From the NCBI GenBank assembly GCA_023300065.1, contig JALZWJ010000020.1:1-8799 (forward strand): DNA of 8,799 nt. Direction: 5' to 3'. Position 1 is the first letter of the stretch. Each line of letters opens with the position of its first letter. The position numbers and the translations under genes were made by a program. Source of the DNA: Akkermansiaceae bacterium. GTDB taxonomy: Bacteria > Verrucomicrobiota > Verrucomicrobiia > Verrucomicrobiales > Akkermansiaceae. A model generated the notes under the pieces. It saw only the letters and a program-made list of their open reading frames with translations. It was not told the DNA's origin and ran no database searches. Positions 1-6,827 of this stretch are shown in pieces.

Positions 1-1
1 T

Positions 2-1582
2 CGCCGCCGAACCTTCGCCATCATCTCCCACCCCGATGCTGGAAAGACAACTCTCACCGAGAAGCTCCTCCTCTATGGTGGTGCGATTGGCTTGGCAGGG
101 AGTGTGACCTCAAAGAAAGAGCAACAATCGACCTCCAGTGACTGGATGGCCATGGAAAAGGAGCGGGGGATTTCCGTTTCTTCCACTGTCCTCCAATTTG
201 AATACAAAGAGTGCTGTGTTAATCTGCTCGATACTCCAGGTCACCATGATTTTTCGGAGGATACCTACCGCGTCCTCTCCGCCGTTGATGCTGCCGTCAT
301 GGTGATCGATGCCGGTAAGGGGATCGAGGCCCAGACTCTCAAGCTCTTCGATGTCTGCCGTAAACGAGGCGTCCCTATCTTCGTCTTTATCAATAAGATG
401 GACCGGCCAACCCGCCCACCATTAGAGCTCATTGACGAGCTGGAAAAAGTCCTCAAGCTTGCCCCAGCACCCGTCAACTGGCCTCTCGGAGACGGCCCCC
501 GCTTCCGTGGAGTCTACGACCGTAAAAAAGACGAGGTCAACCTCTTCGAACGCACGAGCCGAGGAGCCTTCAAAGCCCCCCTCGAAGTGGCCGGGATCGA
601 AGACCCAAAGGTCCGTGAAGCTCTCAGCGAGGACCTCTACGAAACCGTCACCTCGGAGATCGAACTTCTCGACGGCCTCACCGAGCCCCTCGACCTCGAT
701 CGCGTCCTAGCGGGGGAGCAAATGCCCATCTACTTCGGAAGTGCCATGAATAACTTCGGCGTTCAAAACATGCTGGAGAGTTTTCTGGAAATGGCTCCGC
801 CTCCGACTGGCCGGATCAGCACGGGGCAGGATGAAATCATCGATCCCAGGAACGAGGCCTTCTCAGGTTTCGTCTTCAAGATCCAAGCAAACATGAACCC
901 CCGTCACCGTGACCGCGCCGTCTTCGTCCGCATCGTCTCCGGCGTCTTCGAGCGGGACATGCAAGTCATCGACCAACGCACGGGAAAAAAGGTAAGGCTG
1001 GCCAATGCGCAAAAGCTCTTCGGCCAAGACCGCGAAACGCTCGATACCGCCTACGCCGGCGATATCCTCGCCCTCGTCGGGAACTATAATTTCCTCATCG
1101 GGGACACCCTCACCAGTGACCCTAAAATCGCCTATGCTGAGATGCCGCGCTTCACGCCAGAGTGCTTCACCTACATCATCAACAGCGACACCAAGAACAT
1201 CAAACGCTACCGCTCCGGCATGGAGCAGCTCATGAAGGAGGGCGTAGCCCAGGCTTACCACGTCCACCAAAGCGCCCAAGCCGTGCCGCTTCTCGGAGCC
1301 GTCGGCCCGCTCCAGTTCGAGGTCCTCCAAGCCCGCCTCATTGCCGAGTATCAAGTCGAGACTCGGCTGGAGCACCCTCGTTGGAACTGTGTCCAATGGC
1401 TCACCGAAAACGAGCCAGAAAAAGGCCGCAGTGACCGCGAGCCGCCAAAAGTCACCCTTCCCACCGGCTGCGTCATTGCCCGTGACCAAGACAGTCAATG
1501 GGTTGTCCTTCTCCCAGCCGCCTACCTCGTCAGCATCCTCCAAGACCGGAATGAGCACCTCACCTTCCGCGAGAGCGCGTGA
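2..1582 (+). CDS. prfC: Peptide chain release factor 3 (RF3), 5'-truncated by window edge
   Basis: Translational GTPase that acts in the cytoplasm and recycles RF1/RF2 from the ribosome after peptide release. The frame is open from base 2, giving 526 visible residues; the E. coli protein is 529, so only roughly the first ten residues lie outside the window. A TTG at position 92 is internal and not the start. Visible motifs: P-loop HPDAGKTT (residues 10-17), G2-region RGIS followed by Ser/Thr, G3 DTPGHHDF (from residue 77), G4 NKMD (131-134). Domain 2 contains FSGFVFKIQANMNPRHRDR, a near-identical match to the RF3 family, and GAVGPLQFEVLQARL marks the C-terminal domain. EF-G is excluded by the RF3-type HPDAGKTT and SEDTYR sequences and by the shorter length. 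It converges on the downstream minus-strand gene with a 13-bp gap. Nothing looks degenerate. Confidence 0.96.
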   Translation, partial: RRRTFAIISHPDAGKTTLTEKLLLYGGAIGLAGSVTSKKEQQSTSSDWMAMEKERGISVSSTVLQFEYKECCVNLLDTPGHHDFSEDTYRVLSAVDAAVMVIDAGKGIEAQTLKLFDVCRKRGVPIFVFINKMDRPTRPPLELIDELEKVLKLAPAPVNWPLGDGPRFRGVYDRKKDEVNLFERTSRGAFKAPLEVAGIEDPKVREALSEDLYETVTSEIELLDGLTEPLDLDRVLAGEQMPIYFGSAMNNFGVQNMLESFLEMAPPPTGRISTGQDEIIDPRNEAFSGFVFKIQANMNPRHRDRAVFVRIVSGVFERDMQVIDQRTGKKVRLANAQKLFGQDRETLDTAYAGDILALVGNYNFLIGDTLTSDPKIAYAEMPRFTPECFTYIINSDTKNIKRYRSGMEQLMKEGVAQAYHVHQSAQAVPLLGAVGPLQFEVLQARLIAEYQVETRLEHPRWNCVQWLTENEPEKGRSDREPPKVTLPTGCVIARDQDSQWVVLLPAAYLVSILQDRNEHLTFRESA

Positions 1583-1595
1583 AGAAAACGGGAGC

Positions 1596-2684
1596 CTAAA
1601 AAGAGGGCTTTAAATACGGCTCGATCGCTCGTGCCTCGGGATGCTTCGTCACAAATGCCTCCCGCTTTGCCGTGGTCTCGAAGAGATACAAGGCATAGCC
1701 ACCGTATCCTCCGCCAGAGTATTTCTTAGCGAGAGCCTCTGCCTCTTCCGGTAATTCTTCCATGCCCTCACCCAGCTGCACCTCATAACTGAGGCGCACC
1801 GCTTCAGCGAGCAGGGGGAGATCATTTGCATCGACCGCTTTGGCCGCCAGTGCGCCGGCTTTCTCGATGAGGTCAAAGTCTCGCTCCTGATCAACATTTC
1901 CCGGGGTGTCGTGCTCCAGGCCCGTGTAATAGAGAGCCATTTTCCCCGCCAATAATTCGCCATCGCGCTTGAGCGCTAGCACCGCCTGATCGCCACTCTT
2001 CCAGACACACAGACCCGTCTCATAAATGACGGCTGGGTCCTGCCACCCTACGCCAAGGCTTAGCTCACTCGCCACGCCTGACTTACCATTAAGCAAGGCC
2101 CAAGCACCACTCCCACCAAGGCCAGATTTCATTTCGTAGTCCCAGTCACGAACCGAGACGGTTGGTGAAATCGAACAATTCACAATGAATCCGCCCTCGC
2201 GCGAATACCGTGGCACGTCTAGCCAGCCCCCAGCAAAATCCACCCTGAGCGGCGCGCGATCTGGAGCCTTAACCCAGTTTACAATTCCTGAAGTCGATAC
2301 CGGCTCGCACTGTGGCGGAGTCTTTGACAAAACGACATAAGACGCCCCAATCTCCGCGCAGAGCTCTCTCTTAAGATCGGCATATTGATCATCCTCAGTC
2401 ACCGCGAGGATGTCTGGCTTGATGCGCAAAAAATGCTCCTTAAAATCCAAACCGAGCTCATGGCATTCCCCCACCACCGCCTGATCCACGACCGAGAGAG
2501 CCTGAAAGAGAGCGAGCTTATGTTCTTCTGGAAGTGAGGAACGCCGCTCCTTGTGTTCCCAGAGAACCTGATCAGAGGCAAACGATACCGTGAGATGATG
2601 CCCGAGAGCGCGGGCCTCCTGGAAAAACTGGATATGGCCTGCGTGAATAATATCGTAACAGCCGGAAACAAAAACCTTCTTCAT
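1596..2684 (-). CDS. Fused HxGH nucleotidyltransferase / fucokinase-like GHMP kinase
   Basis: A 362-residue two-domain protein. Residues 1-140 are a cytidylyltransferase-like (TagD/HldE C-domain type) nucleotidyltransferase with VSGCYDIIHAGH (HxGH at 14-17), EEHK in the middle and VSTSG at 129-133 in place of the usual ISTT. Residues 141-362 resemble GHMP sugar kinases, closest by eye to L-fucokinase: AGGWLD (151-156) followed by PRYS and GGFIVN, SGLGGSGA (187-194), GWQD with a candidate catalytic Asp216, YYTG (252-255) and GGGYGG (324-329). The kinase part is about 220 residues, much shorter than a usual 320-350-residue GHMP kinase. Inference: phosphorylation of fucose or a similar sugar at C1, then transfer of a nucleotide to give an NDP-sugar. 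The NTP used cannot be told. ATG at 2684 is preferred over the adjacent TTG at 2687; neither has a Shine-Dalgarno. It lies 22 bp downstream of the FucP-type gene, so co-transcription is likely. Domain calls are firm, substrate is tentative. Confidence 0.8.
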   Translation of the reverse strand: MKKVFVSGCYDIIHAGHIQFFQEARALGHHLTVSFASDQVLWEHKERRSSLPEEHKLALFQALSVVDQAVVGECHELGLDFKEHFLRIKPDILAVTEDDQYADLKRELCAEIGASYVVLSKTPPQCEPVSTSGIVNWVKAPDRAPLRVDFAGGWLDVPRYSREGGFIVNCSISPTVSVRDWDYEMKSGLGGSGAWALLNGKSGVASELSLGVGWQDPAVIYETGLCVWKSGDQAVLALKRDGELLAGKMALYYTGLEHDTPGNVDQERDFDLIEKAGALAAKAVDANDLPLLAEAVRLSYEVQLGEGMEELPEEAEALAKKYSGGGYGGYALYLFETTAKREAFVTKHPEARAIEPYLKPSF

Positions 2685-2706
2685 CAACTTTGAGTGAGAT
2701 CGTAAA

Positions 2707-4191
2707 TTATGCGGCAGAGTCTTTCTGCCAACGTGTGCTCAGCAAAGCGTATCCCGCGATCACTGCAAAGCATAGCATTGGTAAAAAGAAGGACCCGCGA
2801 ATCCCACTCGTCCCCATAAATTGATCCATGTCGATGATTCCACCCTGCAATCTCGGCATGATCGCGCCACCCACAATCGCCAAGATCAGACCTGCTGAGG
2901 CAATCTTCGCATCCGACCCCAAGCCCTCCAATGCCATCCCGTAAATCGTCGGAAACATCAAAGACATACAGGCCGAGATCGACATCAGGCAATACAAGCC
3001 CGCCATGCCCTCAAAATAAATGACCCCAAAGGTCGCCAGAATTGCGATGCCTGACAAAGCCCCCAACAAAAGAGCTGAGCTCACATATTTCAGGAAAAAG
3101 GTGCAGACAAAACGACTGGCTAAAAAGAGCACCATCGCGGCGATATTGTGATTCTGAGCCGTCGCCTTATCCATCCCCAGAGTCTCCTGCGCATACTGAA
3201 TAATGAAGGTCCAGCACATGATCTGAGCGCCCACATAGAAGGTTTGTGCCACCACTCCACCGAGGTAGGTCTTGTTTCTAAAGAGTCGCGCGAGAATCTC
3301 GGCTGTCGTGGAATCACTCTTCTCATCATCCACCACGTTTGTTTCTGGCAAGCGCATGACCAGGAAGAGCAAGAGAACGCCGAGGACCACCAAGCCAATC
3401 ACCATATAGGGCTTTGCGATGAGGCCCAGGTCCTCCTTCAGAACCTCTAACTGTGGCTTCCCTTTAAAGGTTGTGATCTCCCCATCTTTATAAGCCTTCA
3501 GCGCCTCACCGAGTCCCTTCTCTGGCTGTCCAGCCACGTACGACGCCAATACGAGATCGTTAGCAGGTGTCCCTTGCTCGGCCTTTAAAAAAGGAAGGAT
3601 CTTCAAGTCGCTTTTCACAACCTCACCTGTGAGAGCCGCTTGGTGATGATTGAAATCTGATCGGAACTCTTCCACCTGCAGATTAGAAAGCACAAAGGTG
3701 CTCGAAATCACCATTCCCGTCAGCGCCCCAATCGGATTAAAAGCCTGCGCCAAATTCAAACGTTGAGTGGCAGTTTTGGGATTCCCCATTGAGAGGATAT
3801 ACGGGTTCGCCGTCGTCTCCAAAAACGCGAGACCGAAGGTTAAAACGTAGAGCCCCACCAGAAAACCATTGAAGCTCGCAGCCGAGGCCGCAGGAACGCA
3901 CAAAAGCGCACCGATCGCATAAAGTAAAAGCCCCAGAACGATCCCCGACTTGTAACTATACCGCTTAATGAAGAGTGCCGCCGGGATCGCCATCGTCCCG
4001 TAGCCACCGTAAAAAGCCATCTGCACCCAGCTGCTCTGGGCATTACTAATCACAAACAGATCCTTAAACGCCGATACCAAAGGATCGGTATGCGCATTCG
4101 CAAATCCCCAAAGCGCAAAGAGCGAGGTCACCAGGACAAAGGAAAAGAGATACTTTTTCGGGATAACGGGTTCAGTCAAAGAAGAGGGCAT
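2707..4191 (-). CDS. fucP: L-fucose:H+ symporter family transporter (FucP-like MFS)
   Basis: Inner-membrane major facilitator protein of 494 residues with about 12 hydrophobic segments, predicted to import L-fucose or a related sugar with a proton. It aligns along its length with E. coli FucP: RLNLAQAFNPIGA (144-156), LETTANP (124-130), YVGAQIMCWTFIIQYA, and the SYKSGIVLGLLLYAIGA stretch. Asp36 and Glu125 fall where E. coli FucP has its proton-coupling Asp46 and Glu135. It is about 55 residues longer than E. coli FucP (438), mainly because the loop between TM5 and TM6 (about residues 171-260) is greatly enlarged; the topology puts this loop in the periplasm. The ATG start is followed by a short cytoplasmic tail before TM1; no Shine-Dalgarno is visible. 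It is first in a likely two-gene operon with the kinase fusion. Related FucP-family members carry glucose/galactose or N-acetylglucosamine, so exact substrate is inferred. Confidence 0.88.
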   Translation of the reverse strand: MPSSLTEPVIPKKYLFSFVLVTSLFALWGFANAHTDPLVSAFKDLFVISNAQSSWVQMAFYGGYGTMAIPAALFIKRYSYKSGIVLGLLLYAIGALLCVPAASAASFNGFLVGLYVLTFGLAFLETTANPYILSMGNPKTATQRLNLAQAFNPIGALTGMVISSTFVLSNLQVEEFRSDFNHHQAALTGEVVKSDLKILPFLKAEQGTPANDLVLASYVAGQPEKGLGEALKAYKDGEITTFKGKPQLEVLKEDLGLIAKPYMVIGLVVLGVLLLFLVMRLPETNVVDDEKSDSTTAEILARLFRNKTYLGGVVAQTFYVGAQIMCWTFIIQYAQETLGMDKATAQNHNIAAMVLFLASRFVCTFFLKYVSSALLLGALSGIAILATFGVIYFEGMAGLYCLMSISACMSLMFPTIYGMALEGLGSDAKIASAGLILAIVGGAIMPRLQGGIIDMDQFMGTSGIRGSFFLPMLCFAVIAGYALLSTRWQKDSAA

Positions 4192-4250
4192 AAAATCAAT
4201 TTCAAGAGTTTCACGAAGCTAACGCAAAAGATCAGCCCACCCCAAGTCTC
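4192..4250 (-). promoter_or_regulatory. Leader region of the fucP-like operon
   Basis: This 59-bp stretch lies between the terminator and the FucP-type start codon. If the terminator works, the promoter for the two-gene unit must lie here or overlap the terminator. I see no convincing -35/-10 pair and no Shine-Dalgarno before the ATG (the preceding bases read ACTCTTGAAATTGATTTT). The entry marks location by inference only; no specific site is called. Confidence 0.3.
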
Positions 4251-4290
4251 AAAAAAAGCCTCAGAAGCATTTTGCTCCTGAGGCTTTTTT
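4251..4290 (-). terminator. Intrinsic terminator after the secreted repeat-protein gene, potentially bidirectional
   Basis: GCCTCAG (4258-4264) pairs perfectly with CTGAGGC (4278-4284). Inside it AGCA (4266-4269) pairs with TGCT (4273-4276) across one A/C mismatch, leaving a three-base loop. The stem is flanked by seven A (4251-4257) and six T (4285-4290), so either strand shows a hairpin followed by a U-tract. On the minus strand it lies 14 bp past the TAA stop of the repeat-protein gene, which is the transcript it should end. It leaves about 60 bp for a separate promoter upstream of the FucP-type gene. No + strand gene feeds into it. Confidence 0.9.
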
Positions 4291-4304
4291 GAAATGTGAA
4301 TCAC

Positions 4305-6671
4305 TTAGGGCATGCTCACCGAAACTCGGACGAAGGCTCTGACCAAGTCCGCAGGATTGCTGGAGGTGGTCACGGTGACGGTCTCGAATCCTGGCGCGGA
4401 TGGGACGGTGGCACCGGGAGTGACGGTGACGGTGACGCCGCCATTCGCTACGCCGCTGGGAGTGAAATCTCCGTTGAGGGTGGTGGACCATTCGTAGGTG
4501 ACGCTGATGCCAGTGAAGTCGAGCGGGCGGGTGTGGCTGAAGACGAGGTTACCGGAGCCCGCAGAGCTTGCGACGATTAAGGATGCTCCTGAGTTGTCGG
4601 CGACGGTGGGGTCGGTATTGAAGAAGAATTCTAACCCATTGCTGATTCCATCGTTATCACCATCGTCATCGAAGCCGCCGCTGATGTTTGGAAAGCCCGC
4701 GGCCCAGACGTCGAACGGTCCTGGTCCAGCGCCTGCGGTGTAGTCGAGGAAGACATTATTACCGTCAGCACGGAGGGCCCAGGTGCCGGTTCCTGAGGTG
4801 AAGCCTGAGGTATCGAGCGTGATGTTCGGAGTTAAGGTTGTGGTTCCTCCGATGACGGCAATCTGGAAGCTGTTATCAGTCTCGGTGAAGTTCGCTAAGG
4901 CAATCTCTTCCACGACGATGTTGAGGCTACTGCTGGGGTCAAAGGTGGCATCACCTGTGACGGAGAGTTGGGTGAAGCCAGTTCCGGCAGCACCGGTCCA
5001 GTCAGAAATTTCCCAGTTAAAGGTGGTCTCGCTGGATGCTCCCGCGGTGAAGGATGCGGCGGTGATCGCTTCGTCGATGGTGAGGGAGGCGTTGTTTGTG
5101 AGGTCTCCTACTACGGTGAATCCTGCGGAGTTTCCAAGTCGCAGACCGCCAGTGTTGATGCCCACGGTGCCAGCAATTCTCACGTTAGATAGTGCGATGA
5201 CTCCATCGCCATTTTTAACGATGTTTAGGTTACCTGCATCGGTCGTTTCATTCACTCCAAAGGAGCCGACGTATAAAAATTCCTGCTCAGTCTCAGTTTG
5301 GTCCTCGATATCCAAGATCACGGTTCCTGCGGTCGTGGGAATGGAGGGAGAGGTGGAAGCCTCGAAGTTGATGACTTGGCGTGTGTTATTTGCCGCAGTG
5401 GTAAGACCGGAAAGAGTCTGAGTGTGACCATTGAGGATGAAGATCGAGCTACTGGTACCTCCAATCGTAAGAACGGTGTCATCAGGTAATGCTTCATCAA
5501 CACCAAGGATGAGTCGGCCTTGGTGGATCAAAGTTCCGCCGGTGTAGTCATGGGTGTCACTAGTAAGGATGAGGGCATTTGCATTGCCGCCCACGGTAGA
5601 GCCGATCTGGAGTCCACCGGTTCCGGTAATGGAGCCGCCATAGGTTACGGGGCTACCTGAAAGGGAGATGACTCCTGCGGTATCTTCATTGATTCCGCCA
5701 TCGAGCGTGATGCCACGATTAGAGTCAATGGAAGGCATGGCGAGGAATTCAATCTCCCCACCTTCTAGAAGGAGGATGTTGTCTGGGTCGAAGGTCGTTG
5801 GAACTGCTCCGAGGACGCCGTCACCACTGGCGGGGAGGCCAGGACCTTGCACTAAAATCTGAGTGCGATTGAGTGAGCTATCGATCATCAATCCGCCCGA
5901 AAAGCTGTTATCGATATTGTTTAAGCGGAGGCGGCGGCTCCCGAGGTTCAAAGCGTGAAGCGTGCCATCTCCGTTCACGGGACCGTTGAGGTTTATGTTT
6001 CGATTGAAGCGGTTTCCAAAGATCACGGTTCCGGCACTAAGGTTCCAGTTGTTGGTATAAGCCTCATCGGCATTACGTTCGTGGATGTAGGTGCTGCCAT
6101 CGGCGAGGTTGATCTCACCAAATTGGCCGATGCTCCGAGCGTTTCCGCGCAAGATAGTGGGTTCGGTGATGTCGAGAGTCGCTGCTGCGGCGATCCAGTT
6201 AGCTGCGTTATCGGTGCCGGGGCGCTCGCCCGTGTCGAATGTGCCACCACCGGTGATGGTGAGGGTATCGCCAGCAGTGATGGCGAGCGGGGTGTCGATG
6301 ACGTTATTGAGAAATTCAATTTCAAAGCCGCCGGTATTCCAAGTGGCTCCTCCCGGGGCGATCGTGATGAGGCCGAGGTCATCGGTCACGGACCGGAGGG
6401 TAAGCAGGCCAGCGGTGCTCACATCTCCGACGATGACGCCGCCGTCAGCGACGTCTACTGAGGTGCCGGCGGGGTCTGCGAAAATGGCGGCTTGGGCGCC
6501 GGTGTTATCCCAGAGGACAGAGGGGGGAGAGGTGCTATTCGCCCAATTCGCGGAAGTGAGATCCCAAAGAGTGTTCGTATCAGGGCTCCAAGTGAGCTGT
6601 GCGGAGGCCGTGGCGGTCAAAGTGGCTAGGATGGCACCGGTGAAAAGTGGGAATTTATCGGTTTTCTTCAT
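4305..6671 (-). CDS. Secreted autotransporter-associated beta-strand repeat protein
   Basis: A 788-residue exported protein. The start at 6671 is chosen because it begins a clear Sec signal peptide: MKKTDK, a hydrophobic stretch, then TATASA with probable cleavage before Gln25. The frame stays open upstream to 6755, but that would bury the signal. The mature part opens with a WDLTSANWANS-type motif typical of these proteins, then Gly/Thr/Asn-rich beta-strand repeats. The clearest units are NSFSGGLMIDSS (around 250), DYTGGTLIHQGRLILG (around 375) and a diverged one near 490-520. After a linker (GAGPGPF), FDDDGDNDGISNGLEFFFN (around 670) looks like a Ca-binding, thrombospondin-3-like loop. A beta-rich tail of about 110 residues ends the protein. 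No autotransporter beta-barrel, PEP-CTERM or anchor is seen. The mature protein has no cysteine, apparently one lysine, and many acidic residues. Specific function unknown; a surface or extracellular structural or adhesive role is plausible. Confidence 0.85.
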   Translation of the reverse strand: MKKTDKFPLFTGAILATLTATASAQLTWSPDTNTLWDLTSANWANSTSPPSVLWDNTGAQAAIFADPAGTSVDVADGGVIVGDVSTAGLLTLRSVTDDLGLITIAPGGATWNTGGFEIEFLNNVIDTPLAITAGDTLTITGGGTFDTGERPGTDNAANWIAAAATLDITEPTILRGNARSIGQFGEINLADGSTYIHERNADEAYTNNWNLSAGTVIFGNRFNRNINLNGPVNGDGTLHALNLGSRRLRLNNIDNSFSGGLMIDSSLNRTQILVQGPGLPASGDGVLGAVPTTFDPDNILLLEGGEIEFLAMPSIDSNRGITLDGGINEDTAGVISLSGSPVTYGGSITGTGGLQIGSTVGGNANALILTSDTHDYTGGTLIHQGRLILGVDEALPDDTVLTIGGTSSSIFILNGHTQTLSGLTTAANNTRQVINFEASTSPSIPTTAGTVILDIEDQTETEQEFLYVGSFGVNETTDAGNLNIVKNGDGVIALSNVRIAGTVGINTGGLRLGNSAGFTVVGDLTNNASLTIDEAITAASFTAGASSETTFNWEISDWTGAAGTGFTQLSVTGDATFDPSSSLNIVVEEIALANFTETDNSFQIAVIGGTTTLTPNITLDTSGFTSGTGTWALRADGNNVFLDYTAGAGPGPFDVWAAGFPNISGGFDDDGDNDGISNGLEFFFNTDPTVADNSGASLIVASSAGSGNLVFSHTRPLDFTGISVTYEWSTTLNGDFTPSGVANGGVTVTVTPGATVPSAPGFETVTVTTSSNPADLVRAFVRVSVSMP

Positions 6672-6711
6672 GATTTTCGGGATCTTATGCGGTTTCTGGG
6701 AGCACTGTAAA

Positions 6712-6739
6712 ATTTTAAAATGAGAGAAGGTCGGTTGAA
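6712..6739 (-). promoter_or_regulatory. Candidate sigma-70-type promoter for the repeat-protein gene
   Basis: On the minus strand TAAAAT (6717-6712) matches the -10 consensus at five of six positions. A weak -35-like TTCAAC (6739-6734, three of six) lies 16 bp upstream. It would give a leader of roughly 35 nt before the ATG at 6671. The local AT-richness could produce this by chance. Confidence 0.25.
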
Positions 6740-6768
6740 AAAAAACGAAGTCCAAGATGTTTTCAACC
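6733..6768. repeat. Perfect 9-bp inverted repeat upstream of the repeat-protein gene
   Basis: GGTTGAAAA (6733-6741) and TTTTCAACC (6760-6768) are perfect inverted copies separated by 18 bp. Neither arm is followed by a clean T-tract on the minus strand, so it is a poor terminator for recQ. Its left arm overlaps the weak -35-like element of the candidate promoter, which would fit an operator. Function is inferred; only the symmetry is seen. Confidence 0.45.
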
Positions 6769-6827
6769 TCACTGAGTCCAAAAAAGGCCTAGTCTTTATG
6801 CTTCAGTGATCGAGCAAGTCAGAGCCG

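Noticed and set aside
863..1558. Long open frame of 231 codons antisense to prfC
   Set aside because: It lies wholly inside the well-supported RF3 gene, has no recognisable domain, and has the composition expected of a codon-bias shadow.
1593..1616. Possible small convergent terminator between prfC and the kinase fusion gene (AGCC...GGCT followed by TTTAAAT)
   Set aside because: The stem has only four or five pairs and the T-run is only three bases; it overlaps the coding end of the minus-strand gene and is too weak to call.
4420..4437. Three tandem copies of GTGACG
   Set aside because: It encodes a Val-Thr alternation (VTVTVT) in the beta-rich tail; it is explained by protein composition, and no separate repeat function is indicated.
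4783..5421. Open frame of 212 codons on the + strand antisense to the repeat protein
   Set aside because: Low-complexity Val/Ser/Pro-rich translation mirrors the Gly/Thr-rich coding strand; no domain and no initiation signal were seen.
6091..6723. Open frame of 210 codons on the + strand over the 5' part of the repeat-protein gene
   Set aside because: It is antisense to a gene with a clear signal peptide and repeats, and it shows no recognisable protein features.
6672..6755. 28-codon N-terminal extension of the repeat protein
   Set aside because: The extension would place a hydrophilic stretch before a textbook signal peptide, and it overlaps the inverted repeat and the promoter candidate; the ATG at 6671 is far better.
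6778..6800. Possible recQ terminator (minus strand AAAGACTAGGCCTTTTTT)
   Set aside because: The T-run is good but the stem before it is about four AT-rich pairs with mismatches, so it is not a convincing intrinsic terminator.
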